Made by a program: the position numbers and the translations under genes | Assembly (NCBI RefSeq): GCF_019599045.1 | Contig: NZ_CP080623.1 | Location: forward strand, 3,060,501-3,124,500 | DNA from: Roseovarius sp. SCSIO 43702 | GTDB lineage: Bacteria; Pseudomonadota; Alphaproteobacteria; Rhodobacterales; Rhodobacteraceae | Direction of reading: 5' to 3' | Length of the DNA stretch: 64,000 nt | Notes under the pieces: generated by a model | What the model was told of the DNA's origin: nothing | Database searches by the model: none | What the model saw: the letters and a program-made list of their open reading frames with translations, nothing else | Part shown: piece by piece, positions 18,963-27,219 of the stretch | Layout: the number at the start of each line of letters is the position of its first letter | Position numbering within the stretch: the stretch's first letter is position 1

Positions 18963-18976
18963 TTGACCTGCATCAA
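18963..18976. promoter_or_regulatory. FNR-type box upstream of ccoG
   Basis: TTGAC-CTGC-ATCAA, one mismatch from the FNR consensus TTGAT-N4-ATCAA. Its centre at 18969.5 would place a class II start site near 18928, 26 bp before the ccoG ATG, a normal leader. Confidence 0.8.
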
Positions 18977-18991
18977 ATACTAGTCCCGAAT

Positions 18992-19885
18992 TCAGCTTTT
19001 AGTCAGTGGGTCGGAAAGCCGCAGCTGCGTGCGCAGCCATTTGACGAAGACACGCGCGACGGGGCGAAGCACACCGGGACGTGTCACCACGTGATATCCC
19101 TTGCCGGTGTCATGCGTGTAGAGAAGGCGCAGCCGGTTGGCCTTGAGATCCTGCTCGACGAAGGTTCTGATGACCACGGCGACCCCCTGCCCGTCGCGGA
19201 CCGCGTCCAGAAGCAGGTTGCCGGGAAGCTGGATGGACGTGCTGTCGCGCCCATCGAGCACGCCCGCATCCTTCAGCCATCGATTCACCTCCGACAGGCC
19301 GCCGTCCTGCAACACCGGGAACCGCGACAGCGCGCTCATGTCGCGCACCGGTTCGTCCCCCACGAGCGACGGTGCCCCGACAAGCACCATGGGCGAGGTA
19401 AAGAGGCATTCGCTTTCGAGCCCCGGCCACACCCCGGATCCATACCGGATCGCCACATCTATACCGCCCGGCTCGAGCGCCTGGATCTCGGGCGACGTGC
19501 TCAGGATGAGGTTGGTGCCCGGATGCGCTGCATGAAAGGCAGACATCTGCGGCATGAGCCAGGCCGAGGCGAAAAGTGGCGTCGTGGTAATGTGAAGGGG
19601 CCGGGCGGCATCGGCGCCTGTGATGGTCTCGACCGAGTGCGCGATCGCTCCGAACCCCGTGCGCAGCGCCTCGGCCAGTTGCTGCCCCTCCACCGTGAGC
19701 TTCATCGCGCGCCCGCTCCGATCCAGAAGCGTCGCACCCATATGCGCCTCCAAGGCCCGCAATTGCTGGCTTACCGCGGCATGGCTGACGTTGAGGGCGG
19801 CACCTGCGTCGACCACCGATCCGGTCTCAGCGAAAGCAGCGAAAGCGCGCAAGGCAGTCAGCGGTGGAAGGTCGAGCCAGTTCAT
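18992..19885 (-). CDS. LysR family transcriptional regulator (GcvA-like)
   Basis: A 297-aa regulator with an N-terminal winged helix-turn-helix (residues 8-65: LTALRAFAAFAETGS, then ALNVSHAAVSQQLRALE) and a C-terminal periplasmic-binding-like effector domain. The P-x-L-x-A-L-R-A-F start and the ESGV/GSGVWPGLE segment resemble GcvA-type regulators. The effector cannot be predicted. It diverges from a 48-aa ORF, with an inverted repeat 18 bp before its own start that may be its operator. It lies between the two cco gene blocks but has no obvious role in oxidase synthesis. Confidence 0.88.
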   Translation of the reverse strand: MNWLDLPPLTALRAFAAFAETGSVVDAGAALNVSHAAVSQQLRALEAHMGATLLDRSGRAMKLTVEGQQLAEALRTGFGAIAHSVETITGADAARPLHITTTPLFASAWLMPQMSAFHAAHPGTNLILSTSPEIQALEPGGIDVAIRYGSGVWPGLESECLFTSPMVLVGAPSLVGDEPVRDMSALSRFPVLQDGGLSEVNRWLKDAGVLDGRDSTSIQLPGNLLLDAVRDGQGVAVVIRTFVEQDLKANRLRLLYTHDTGKGYHVVTRPGVLRPVARVFVKWLRTQLRLSDPLTKS

Positions 19886-19902
19886 GATGTAAGCCAGACT
19901 TT

Positions 19903-19917
19903 AATATCGGTTATATT
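19903..19917. promoter_or_regulatory. Inverted repeat, candidate LysR operator
   Basis: AATAT-CGGTT-ATATT, a perfect 5-bp arm palindrome that also fits the LysR T-N11-A rule. It sits in the AT-rich gap between the LysR start (19885) and the divergent small ORF (19987), the usual place for autoregulation. Confidence 0.45.
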
Positions 19918-19986
19918 CCTGCCTCGCATAATCCCCCAGAATAAGCAATTATATAAGCAGTCGAAACTCTCCAGAGGAGACGCGCC

Positions 19987-20133
19987 ATGTTCGGAATATA
20001 CGCCAGATCTTTCATGACTGCCACCCGCACGCCCGAGACGCCCGAGATGAATCACTGGGGCCGCCACATCCGCTTCGATACAAGGCGAGAGGTCGAGTTG
20101 ATGGCGCAGACCGAAGGGCGCCGCCGTGACTGA
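19987..20133 (+). CDS. Small 48-aa hypothetical protein divergent from LysR
   Basis: An ORF starting MFGIYARSFMTATRTPETPE and ending EVELMAQTEGRRRD. It has a strong ribosome site (AGAGGAG) 7 nt before the ATG and an AT-rich promoter-like region upstream. It is charged and mostly hydrophilic, with no membrane segment or motif I recognise. The divergent position beside LysR suggests it is the regulator's target. A perfect hairpin lies 108 bp beyond its stop. Confidence 0.55.
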   Translation: MFGIYARSFMTATRTPETPEMNHWGRHIRFDTRREVELMAQTEGRRRD

Positions 20134-20398
20134 AACGCCCGGCCGTTGGAAATGCACAGTCGGACACGCGCGCCGCGTCCGGTGGGCGCCGCGGTCTTGC
20201 AGCCGCACCGAGGCGCGAGCCTGAAGGATCCCGCCCATGAACGTGAAAGCCGCCCCGATCACCTCGGGGCGGCTTTCACGTCAGAGAGCTCCGGCAGTTT
20301 GATGTAGAGGCACCGACCCTTCGGGAAACGCGCGAACAGATCGAAGGGCCGGCACCCGCCTCGCGCCTTGCGGCGCGAGGTTTCGTGTGAGGCTCGCG
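20134..20398. other. Non-coding gap between the small ORF and ccoP
   Basis: 265 bp with no convincing gene. It holds two hairpins: a long perfect one at 20241-20281 and a shorter one at 20359-20380 (CCTCGCGCC / GGCGCGAGG, then TTT on the plus strand). Both probably end transcription coming from the two converging sides. Confidence 0.5.
20241..20281. terminator. Long perfect hairpin, probable bidirectional terminator
   Basis: An 18-bp perfect inverted repeat with a 5-nt loop (arms 20241-20258 and 20264-20281). The arm core AAAGCCGCCCCG / CGGGGCGGCTTT gives short T-runs at the stem base on both strands. It lies between convergent transcripts: the 48-aa ORF and ccoP. Confidence 0.65.
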
Positions 20399-21265
20399 TT
20401 ACTCGCCGCCCCCCAACTGGTGAACATAAGCCGCCACCGCACGCACCTCCGCCTCGGTCAGACGGTTCGACCAAGGCGGCATCACGCCGAAACGGCTGTA
20501 GTTGATGGTTTCGACGATGGTGTCGTAGTCACCGCCATAAAGCCAGATCGCATCCGCGAGGTTCGGCGCGCCCTGGCTGGTGTCGCCGGTCCCGTCCTCC
20601 ATGTGACAGACCGCGCAGTTGTCCATGTAGACCGTCTCACCCTCATCGACGAGGCCGGGATCCTTGGGTTCGCCCGAAAGCGACATGACGTAATTGGCCG
20701 CCGCGGCGATTTCGTCCTGCGAAAGGATTTCCTCGAAGGCGGGCATCTCGGAATAGCGCGCATCCGGGTCCACGTCGTTGCGGATACCATGGGCGATCGT
20801 GGTGTAGATCGATTCGATATCACCCCCCCAGAGCCATTCGTTGTCGAGCAGGTTCGGATAGCCCTTGGCTCCTGCCGCGCCCGACCCGTGGCATTGGGCG
20901 CAATAGGTCAGGAAAACCGACGCGCCGGCCTTGGCCGCATAGGCTTCGATCTCCGGGTTCTCGGCAAGCTTCGTCAGTTCGACCTCGGCCAGGGCCGCCA
21001 TGTTCTCGGCATTGGCTTCCTCGAACCGCGCGATCTCGGTGGCGACCTCGGCCCGCGTCGAGTAGTTCAGCAGGCCCGGTGTGGCCTGGGTAAGCATGGG
21101 CCACGCAGGGTAGGCGATGACATAGCCGATCCCCCAGATGATGGTGGCATAGAAGGTCCAGAGCCACCAACGCGGCAGAGGATTGTTGAACTCCTCGATC
21201 CCGTCCCACTCGTGGCCGGTGGTCTCCGGATCCTGTTGCTGTTTCTTCGGCGGGGTCTTGGCCAT
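20399..21265 (-). CDS. ccoP: cbb3-type cytochrome c oxidase subunit III (diheme)
   Basis: A 288-aa membrane-anchored diheme cytochrome c that feeds electrons into the cbb3 oxidase. One membrane helix (residues 33-55) is followed by two heme sites, C122-AQ-C125-H126 and C217-AV-C220-H221, each with a later Met ligand. The ATG at 21265 has GGGAG at good spacing. An in-frame GTG at 21274 that overlaps the ccoQ stop is the alternative. Last gene of ccoNOQP. Confidence 0.96.
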   Translation of the reverse strand: MAKTPPKKQQQDPETTGHEWDGIEEFNNPLPRWWLWTFYATIIWGIGYVIAYPAWPMLTQATPGLLNYSTRAEVATEIARFEEANAENMAALAEVELTKLAENPEIEAYAAKAGASVFLTYCAQCHGSGAAGAKGYPNLLDNEWLWGGDIESIYTTIAHGIRNDVDPDARYSEMPAFEEILSQDEIAAAANYVMSLSGEPKDPGLVDEGETVYMDNCAVCHMEDGTGDTSQGAPNLADAIWLYGGDYDTIVETINYSRFGVMPPWSNRLTEAEVRAVAAYVHQLGGGE

Positions 21266-21270
21266 GTCTT

Positions 21271-21471
21271 TCACAGCTCCCTTTTGTCGTCATCCGCGGG
21301 ATCGTCCGTCGCGGGCTTGTCTTCGTGGCGAAACGGGATGTCCCGCGGCTCTTCGTATTTCTTCGTGGCGCCGGGCCGGAACACCCAGATGACGACGCCC
21401 ACGAAGAACAGGAAGAGGAAAAGCAGCATCCAGCTGTCCGCGAATTCCCTCAAGGCGGAATAGGTTTCCAT
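21271..21471 (-). CDS. ccoQ: cbb3-type oxidase subunit CcoQ (FixQ)
   Basis: A 66-aa protein with one membrane helix (WMLLFLFLFFVGVVIWVFRP) and the short Y-K/E acidic tail typical of CcoQ, which stabilises the cbb3 complex. It lies between ccoO (9 bp) and ccoP (5 bp) in the operon. Confidence 0.93.
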   Translation of the reverse strand: METYSALREFADSWMLLFLFLFFVGVVIWVFRPGATKKYEEPRDIPFRHEDKPATDDPADDDKREL

Positions 21472-21480
21472 CCCTCGCCC

Positions 21481-22296
21481 CTAACGGTTGTCGACAGGCG
21501 TGAAGGTCGAGAAATCGACCAGCGTGCCCAGCATCTGGAGGTAGGCGATCAGCGCATCCATCTCCGAGATACCCGCGCGCATGTCGAAATTCCGCACCTG
21601 CACGCTCTCGCCGTAACGCTCGATCAACGGATCGTAATCCTCATCCGGGTTGGCCTGGACCTTGAAGTCGTATTGCGCGTTCGCGATCATGTCATCGGTA
21701 TAGGGCACGCCTGTCATGCGATGCGCCTTGAGAAGGTCGGCCACGTGTTCTCCGTCGATCATCCGATCCTCGAGAAAGGCGTATTTCGGCATGATCGACT
21801 CCGGCACCACCGATTGCGGATCGCGCATGTGGTCCACATGCCACTCGTCCGAGTAGCGGCCGCCGACGCGGGCAAGATCCGGCCCGGTCCGCTTGGAGCC
21901 CCACTGGAACGGGTGGTCGTATTTCGACTCGGCCGCAAGGCTGTAATGGCCATAGCGCTCGACCTCGTCGCGCATCGGGCGGATCATCTGGCTGTGACAG
22001 ACATAGCAGCCTTCGCGCACGTAGATCTCGCGCCCGGTCAGTTCGAGCGGCGTATAGGGGCGCATGCCTTCCACGTCCTCGATCGTGTTTTCCAGCCAGA
22101 AGAGCGGGGCGATCTGCACGATGCCGCCGATCGTCACCACCAGGAAGGCGAAGATCGTCAGAAGCGTGATGTTGCGCTCGAGGATCTGGTGACGGTCGAG
22201 GAACGACTTGCGCTTCGGTCTCTCGCCCACGCCCGATGCCGATTCCGGCATCGGAGGCTTCTTGTCTTCGGGCACGTCTTTTCTCGTTGAACTCAT
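21481..22296 (-). CDS. ccoO: cbb3-type cytochrome c oxidase subunit II (monoheme)
   Basis: A 271-aa membrane-anchored cytochrome c. A hydrophilic leader of 40 residues precedes the single helix (44-68), and the heme site is C97-YV-C100-H101 within [14 protein letters not shown]. The motif [16 protein letters not shown] is characteristic of CcoO. The 30-residue Lys/Pro-rich leader is longer than in many homologues. The gene starts 13 bp after the ccoN stop. Confidence 0.96.
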   Translation of the reverse strand: MSSTRKDVPEDKKPPMPESASGVGERPKRKSFLDRHQILERNITLLTIFAFLVVTIGGIVQIAPLFWLENTIEDVEGMRPYTPLELTGREIYVREGCYVCHSQMIRPMRDEVERYGHYSLAAESKYDHPFQWGSKRTGPDLARVGGRYSDEWHVDHMRDPQSVVPESIMPKYAFLEDRMIDGEHVADLLKAHRMTGVPYTDDMIANAQYDFKVQANPDEDYDPLIERYGESVQVRNFDMRAGISEMDALIAYLQMLGTLVDFSTFTPVDNR

Positions 22297-22309
22297 TTTC
22301 TGACCCTTC

Positions 22310-23914
22310 TCATTCAGCCGGCACGGCGGAGTTGCTGGCTTCGACGGCCGGACTCCGCTTCACGGTCATCCAGAGGTTGTAGCACATGATGATCGCGCCG
22401 GTGATGTAGAGCACTCCGCCCAAGGCCCGCACGACAAGCATGGGGAACTTGGCCGCCACCGTGTCGGCGAAAGAGTTGACGAGGAACCCGTTCGCGTCGA
22501 CTTCGCGCCACATCAGGCCTTCCATGATCCCCGTCACCCACATCGACGCGGCGTAGAGAATGATCCCGATCGTCGCGAGCCAGAAATGCCAGCTCACGAG
22601 GCTCAGGCTGTAGAGCCGCTCGCGATGCCAGAGTTTCGGCACGAGGAAGTAGAGCGCGCCGAAAGTGATCATGCCGTTCCAGCCAAGCGCGCCGGAATGA
22701 ACGTGACCGATGGTCCAGTCGGTGTAGTGCGACAGCGAGTTGACCGCGCGGATGGACATCATCGGGCCTTCGAAGGTGGACATGCCGTAGAAGCCGATCG
22801 AGATCACCATCATGCGGATCACCGGGTCGGTCCTGAGCTTGTCCCATGCCCCCGAAAGCGTCATGAGCCCGTTGATCATCCCGCCCCAGCTGGGCATCCA
22901 GAGAATGACCGAGAACACCATGCCCAGCGTCGACGCCCAGTCCGGCAGCGCCGTGTAATGCAGGTGGTGCGGACCCGCCCAGATATAGATGAAGATCAGC
23001 GCCCAGAAGTGAATGATGCTGAGCTTGTAGCTGTAGACCGGCCGCTCGGCCTGCTTGGGAACGAAGTAGTACATCATCCCCAGGAATCCGGCGGTAAGGA
23101 AGAAGCCAACCGCGTTGTGGCCATACCACCACTGCACCATTGCATCCTGAACGCCCGAGAAGACCTGCACGGATTTCGAGCCGAAGATCGAGACCGGGAT
23201 CGTGATGTTGTTGACGATGTGAAGCATCGCCACGGTGATGATGAAGCTGAGGTAGAACCAGTTCGCCACGTAGATATGCGGCTCCTTGCGTTTCACGATC
23301 GTGCCGAGGAACACCGCGAGATAGGCCACCCAGACGATCGTCAGCCACCAGTCCACGTACCATTCCGGCTCGGCGTATTCCTTGGACTGCGTCGCGCCGA
23401 GAAGATAGCCGGTCGCTGCCAGCACGATGACGAGCTGGTAGCCCCAGAAGACGAACCAGGCGAGGTTGCCGCCCCACAGGCGCGCGGCGCTCGTGCGCTG
23501 CACGACGTAGAAGGACGTGCAGATCAGGGCATTGCCCCCGAACGCGAAGATCACCGCAGAGGTGTGCAGCGGACGAAGCCGCCCGAAATTGGCAAGGCCC
23601 TGCGCCCATTCGAAGTTGAGCTGTGGGAAGGCAAGCTGAAAGGCGATGAACGTGCCCACGAGAAAGCCGACCACGCCCCAGAGCGCCGTCGCGATCACGC
23701 CGGCGCGCACCACGCCGTCCATGTATTCGCCGGAAAGGTCCACCCTTCGAACGGGTTCATCCGTGCGGCGCAACACCCACAGGAAAAGCCCGCCCGCCAC
23801 CAGCGCGATGGTCAACGCGTTGACCATGTAGGCCAGGTCGCGGGCGTAATTCGCGCCGATCAACGCGAAAAGCGTGATCAGGCCAAGCGCCAACAACTTC
23901 AGATAATTCGTCAT
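22310..23914 (-). CDS. ccoN: cbb3-type cytochrome c oxidase subunit I
   Basis: A 534-aa catalytic subunit with 12 or more membrane helices that reduces oxygen at a heme b3-CuB centre and has high oxygen affinity. Heme and copper ligands are visible: His in [15 protein letters not shown], His in YGHNAVGF, the His pair in [14 protein letters not shown], and HxH in [14 protein letters not shown]. The ATG at 23914 ([10 protein letters not shown]) was chosen because the upstream in-frame codons run through the promoter and its FNR box. It heads ccoNOQP. Confidence 0.97.
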   Translation of the reverse strand: MTNYLKLLALGLITLFALIGANYARDLAYMVNALTIALVAGGLFLWVLRRTDEPVRRVDLSGEYMDGVVRAGVIATALWGVVGFLVGTFIAFQLAFPQLNFEWAQGLANFGRLRPLHTSAVIFAFGGNALICTSFYVVQRTSAARLWGGNLAWFVFWGYQLVIVLAATGYLLGATQSKEYAEPEWYVDWWLTIVWVAYLAVFLGTIVKRKEPHIYVANWFYLSFIITVAMLHIVNNITIPVSIFGSKSVQVFSGVQDAMVQWWYGHNAVGFFLTAGFLGMMYYFVPKQAERPVYSYKLSIIHFWALIFIYIWAGPHHLHYTALPDWASTLGMVFSVILWMPSWGGMINGLMTLSGAWDKLRTDPVIRMMVISIGFYGMSTFEGPMMSIRAVNSLSHYTDWTIGHVHSGALGWNGMITFGALYFLVPKLWHRERLYSLSLVSWHFWLATIGIILYAASMWVTGIMEGLMWREVDANGFLVNSFADTVAAKFPMLVVRALGGVLYITGAIIMCYNLWMTVKRSPAVEASNSAVPAE

Positions 23915-24008
23915 GTATCTCGTCCCTTCGTCCTGTCCGCACGGCATAGGATTCGTCGCGCGGGCGCGTTCGACATCGCGGTAATGGTCGCTCGGTCCGG
24001 CAACCGCT

Positions 24009-24022
24009 TTGATCTGCATCAA
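24009..24022. promoter_or_regulatory. FNR box controlling ccoNOQP
   Basis: TTGAT-CTGC-ATCAA, a perfect match to the FNR consensus. Centre 24015.5 predicts a class II start near 23974 on the minus strand, 60 bp before the ccoN ATG. Confidence 0.9.
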
Positions 24023-24040
24023 GAAAGAGGCGCCGATTGT

Positions 24041-24054
24041 TTGATGCGCATCAA
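24041..24054. promoter_or_regulatory. FNR box upstream of the universal stress gene
   Basis: TTGAT-GCGC-ATCAA, a perfect consensus palindrome 19 bp from the ccoN box. Centre 24047.5 predicts a class II start near 24089 on the plus strand, 29 bp before the usp ATG. Confidence 0.88.
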
Positions 24055-24117
24055 CGACCGTCCCGATGCAGGATTCTAGCCTTCTGATCTGGATACCGAT
24101 GCCGGAGGAGGCTCACA

Positions 24118-24957
24118 ATGGCGTTCAAGACACTTTTTTCCGTTCTGACCGATACGGAGATGGGCGAGGACACGCTGCCCAGCGCCCTGGCGCTCGCGCA
24201 GACCTTCGATGCGCATCTCGACACGCTCTGTCTCGGGCTCGACCGCACGCAGGTCGCGAACTACTACGCGGGCGCCACCTCGCTTCTCATGCAGGAGGCC
24301 TATGATCGCGCCAAGGACGAAGCGAGCCGGATCGAGCAGGCGGCGCGCAAGGCGCTGTCGCGCAGCGATGCGCGATGGGGCTGCCAGGCCGAGGTCGCCC
24401 AGATGGCCGACCTGACCCGCATCGTGTCTCTGAATGCCCGGTTCGCCGATCTGGCCGTCATGCCCCAACCCTACGCCAAGGGTCGCGGCGCCGAGGTCGA
24501 AGCCGCACTCGAAGCCTGTCTCTTCGATGCGAGCGTCCCCGTCCTGGTTCTGCCCAAAGGCTCGCACCTGACAGAACGCCCGCGCCGCGTGCTGGTGGCA
24601 TGGAACGAAAGCGCCGAGGCGCTCAGGGCCGTGAAATGCGCCCTTCCGCTCATCGAGGGCGCGGACCAGGTTCACGTGGTCCTGGTCGACCCGCCCGCGC
24701 ATGGCCCCATGCGCTCGGACCCCGGCGGCCTACTGTCGCAATTCCTCGCCCGGCACGGGCACAAGGTCGAGGTCGAAGTCCTGTCTAAAACCCTGCCGCG
24801 CGTGGCCGATGTGATCGCCCGCCATGCCGGCGACATGGATGCGGACATGCTCGTGATGGGTGCCTACGGCCATTCGCGCTTCCGCGAGGCGATCTTCGGC
24901 GGTGCGACGCGCTACATGCTCGAACATGCGCCGCGCCCGGTGCTGATGGCCCGGTAG
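24118..24957 (+). CDS. Universal stress protein family
   Basis: A 279-aa cytoplasmic protein with a UspA-type fold. The ATP-loop-like end is MGAYGHSRFREAIFGGATRYML, near the C-terminus, with two domains suggested by length: an N-terminal half with a degenerate site and a C-terminal half with the G-x2-G-x9-G pattern. Its place beside ccoN and fnrL, with a perfect FNR box in front, indicates induction at low oxygen. The precise role is unknown. Confidence 0.88.
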   Translation: MAFKTLFSVLTDTEMGEDTLPSALALAQTFDAHLDTLCLGLDRTQVANYYAGATSLLMQEAYDRAKDEASRIEQAARKALSRSDARWGCQAEVAQMADLTRIVSLNARFADLAVMPQPYAKGRGAEVEAALEACLFDASVPVLVLPKGSHLTERPRRVLVAWNESAEALRAVKCALPLIEGADQVHVVLVDPPAHGPMRSDPGGLLSQFLARHGHKVEVEVLSKTLPRVADVIARHAGDMDADMLVMGAYGHSRFREAIFGGATRYMLEHAPRPVLMAR

Positions 24958-25028
24958 GCGCGGGCGTCACGCGACGTCGACCGCCGGGTCGATCGGATCC
25001 CGGCGGCGACCGGACGCAAGGCGCCGCA

Positions 25029-25775
25029 TCAGACGAGGACGCCACCATCGGCATCGTCGCCCGCTTCGTCCATGAGGGCGTGGAAGTCGGGAACGGTCAC
25101 ATGCCGCTTGCCCTGAAGCTCGATCAACCCGTCGCGCCTCAGCGCGCTGATTTGCCGGCTGACCGTTTCGAGCGTCAGGCCGAGGTAATCGGCCATCGCC
25201 TCGCGGGTGAGAGGCAGGTCGAAGACGATCCGGCCCTTCGGCATCTCCTGGTGAAGCGATGCCGTCCGCCGCGCGATGATCGCCAGCAGCGACGCGATCT
25301 TCTCGCGGGCCGTCTTGCGGCCCAGCACCACCATCCATTCCCTCGCCGCATCCAGCTCGTCGAGCGTCATTTCCAGAAGCCGCTCGGCGATTTGCGGCGT
25401 CCGACGCATCATTTCCTCGAAGGGCTTGCGGCGGAAACAGCACATCACGAGGTCCGTCGTCGCCACCGCGTTATAGCTGGCAAGCTCGCGGCCGGGTCGC
25501 CCGATGAAATCGCTGGGCAGCAGAAGCCCCACCATCTGCGTGCGCCCATCTTCGAGCGTCTGGGTCAGCGTCGCGACCCCCTTGACCACCGAACCCACGA
25601 AATCCATCCGGTCCCCGGCCCAGGTCACGGTCTGCCCGGCCTCGAAGCTGCGATAGAACTTCATCTGGTCGAGCACCGCGAGCTCTTCGGATTCGCAGCG
25701 CGCGCAGACGGCACGGTGCCGGATCGGGCAATCGCCGCAATCGCGGGGGAAGGCTAGTGCGTCTGTGTTGAGCAT
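25029..25775 (-). CDS. fnrL: Oxygen-sensing transcriptional regulator FnrL
   Basis: A 248-aa Crp/Fnr family regulator with a 4Fe-4S oxygen sensor. The N-terminal cysteines are C13, C16, C24 and C27, with a further Cys pair at 112-113. The CRP-like ligand domain spans about 30-150. The helix-turn-helix near residue 200 (MADYLGLTLETVSRQISALR) carries E-SR, the residues that read TTGAT. It should switch the surrounding genes at low oxygen. An FNR box 24 bp upstream suggests autoregulation. Confidence 0.95.
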   Translation of the reverse strand: MLNTDALAFPRDCGDCPIRHRAVCARCESEELAVLDQMKFYRSFEAGQTVTWAGDRMDFVGSVVKGVATLTQTLEDGRTQMVGLLLPSDFIGRPGRELASYNAVATTDLVMCCFRRKPFEEMMRRTPQIAERLLEMTLDELDAAREWMVVLGRKTAREKIASLLAIIARRTASLHQEMPKGRIVFDLPLTREAMADYLGLTLETVSRQISALRRDGLIELQGKRHVTVPDFHALMDEAGDDADGGVLV

Positions 25776-25798
25776 GGTCTCGGGCCCCGCTTCATAGG

Positions 25799-25812
25799 TT
25801 GATCTGCATCAA
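25799..25812. promoter_or_regulatory. FNR box between fnrL and hemN
   Basis: TTGAT-CTGC-ATCAA, a perfect match. It is 24 bp before the fnrL ATG and 36 bp before the hemN ATG at 25849. For hemN, a class II start would fall at about 25847, almost on the ATG. For fnrL, the box is too close for class II activation and would more likely repress. Confidence 0.9.
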
Positions 25813-25848
25813 GGATCGGCCGTGCAGACCTGCCGTAGAGCTAATCGC

Positions 25849-27204
25849 ATGGACAGGAAATCACAACTGGCGGACCTGGGTCTCTTTGACGCAAAGGTGC
25901 CGCGTTATACAAGTTACCCGACCGCGCCCCATTTCTCGCGCGACGTCGGGGCCGACACGTTCGCCTCGTGGATATCATCTGTCGCGCCGGAATCAAACAT
26001 CTCGCTTTACGTGCATGTGCCGTTTTGCCGCCGCTTGTGCTGGTTCTGCGCGTGTCGCACGCAGGGCACGCAGAGCGATGCGCCGGTGCGGGCCTATCTC
26101 GAGACGCTGCGCACCGAGCTCACCCTGCTGCGCAATGCTCTGCCCGAAGGCGTCCGCCTGTCGCGCCTGCACTGGGGCGGCGGCACGCCGACGCTTCTGT
26201 CACCCTCGATGATCGCCGACCTCGCGGGCGAGATCGCAGCGATCGTCCCGTTCGCCCCCGACTCGGAATTCTCGGTCGAGATCGACCCCAACGAGATCGA
26301 CGGTGCGCGCCTCGACGCGCTGGCTGAGGCGGGGATGAACCGCGCCTCCATCGGCGTGCAAGACTTCGACCCCGAGATCCAGGAAAGCATCGGGCGCCGG
26401 CAGAGCTTCGAGTTGACCCGCGATGCGGTGGTCGAACTTCGCGCACGCCGCATCCATAGCCTCAACGCCGATATTCTCTACGGGCTTCCGCACCAGACCC
26501 CCGCGCGGATCACAGAAAGCGTGCAGAAGCTTCTCTCGCTGGCGCCCGACCGTGTCGCGCTCTACGGATACGCGCATGTTCCATGGATGTCCAAGCGACA
26601 GCAACTCATCCCGTCCGACACGCTCCCCACCCCGCCGGAGCGTCTCGACCTCTTCGAGACCGCGCGGCGGCTCTTCGTGTGGGATCACTACGCCGAGATC
26701 GGCATCGACCACTTCGCGCTACCCGACGACGGGCTCACGGTGGCGGCTCGGGCCGGACGGCTGCGGCGCAACTTCCAGGGATATACCGACGATCCCGCCG
26801 AGGTGCTCATCGGCATCGGCGCCTCTTCGATCTCGCGGTTTCCCCAGGGCTATGCCCAGAATGCCCCCGCGACCGGCGCCCATACCGCCGCCATCCGGGA
26901 GGGCCGGTTCTCGACCGCCCGCGGCCATGTCTTTTCACCCGATGATCGGCTTCGCGGCCGGCTGATCGAATGGCTTATGTGCGACTTCCGGATTGATCTC
27001 GACCGCGTCGAAGAGGAGTTCCCGGGCCAGCGCGCGCAGGTCGAGCGGATGCTCGCGCGCACCGATGCCGATTTCGCCGGTCATCTGAACCTCACCCGCA
27101 ACGGGCTTGCCATCCCCGAGGACGCGCGCCCGCTGACCCGGATGATCGCGCGCAGCCTCGACGCCTACGACCTGAGCAAGGCCGGTCACAGCAGCGCCGT
27201 CTGA
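25849..27204 (+). CDS. hemN: Oxygen-independent coproporphyrinogen III oxidase
   Basis: A 451-aa radical-SAM enzyme that makes protoporphyrinogen IX for heme (and possibly bacteriochlorophyll) without oxygen. The 4Fe-4S motif is C60-RRL-C64-WF-C67, the next residue pair keeps the HemN CAC form, and LHWGGGTPTLL and GVQDFDPEIQ follow. The ATG at 25849 (MDRKSQLADLGLFDAK) is preferred over 25822 because the latter would lie only 9 bp after the FNR box. It diverges from fnrL. Confidence 0.95.
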   Translation: MDRKSQLADLGLFDAKVPRYTSYPTAPHFSRDVGADTFASWISSVAPESNISLYVHVPFCRRLCWFCACRTQGTQSDAPVRAYLETLRTELTLLRNALPEGVRLSRLHWGGGTPTLLSPSMIADLAGEIAAIVPFAPDSEFSVEIDPNEIDGARLDALAEAGMNRASIGVQDFDPEIQESIGRRQSFELTRDAVVELRARRIHSLNADILYGLPHQTPARITESVQKLLSLAPDRVALYGYAHVPWMSKRQQLIPSDTLPTPPERLDLFETARRLFVWDHYAEIGIDHFALPDDGLTVAARAGRLRRNFQGYTDDPAEVLIGIGASSISRFPQGYAQNAPATGAHTAAIREGRFSTARGHVFSPDDRLRGRLIEWLMCDFRIDLDRVEEEFPGQRAQVERMLARTDADFAGHLNLTRNGLAIPEDARPLTRMIARSLDAYDLSKAGHSSAV

Positions 27205-27219
27205 CGCGGCGATCCGCGG

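Noticed and set aside
19882-20262. 126-codon minus-strand ORF in the LysR gap
   Set aside because: It runs through the palindrome, the divergent small ORF and the promoter region, and has no ribosome site or motif.
20259-20474. 71-codon minus-strand ORF ending in a protein-like stretch (PFDLFARFPKGRCLYIKLPE)
   Set aside because: It starts inside ccoP and ends in the long terminator hairpin, with no ribosome site. The protein-like look is not enough.
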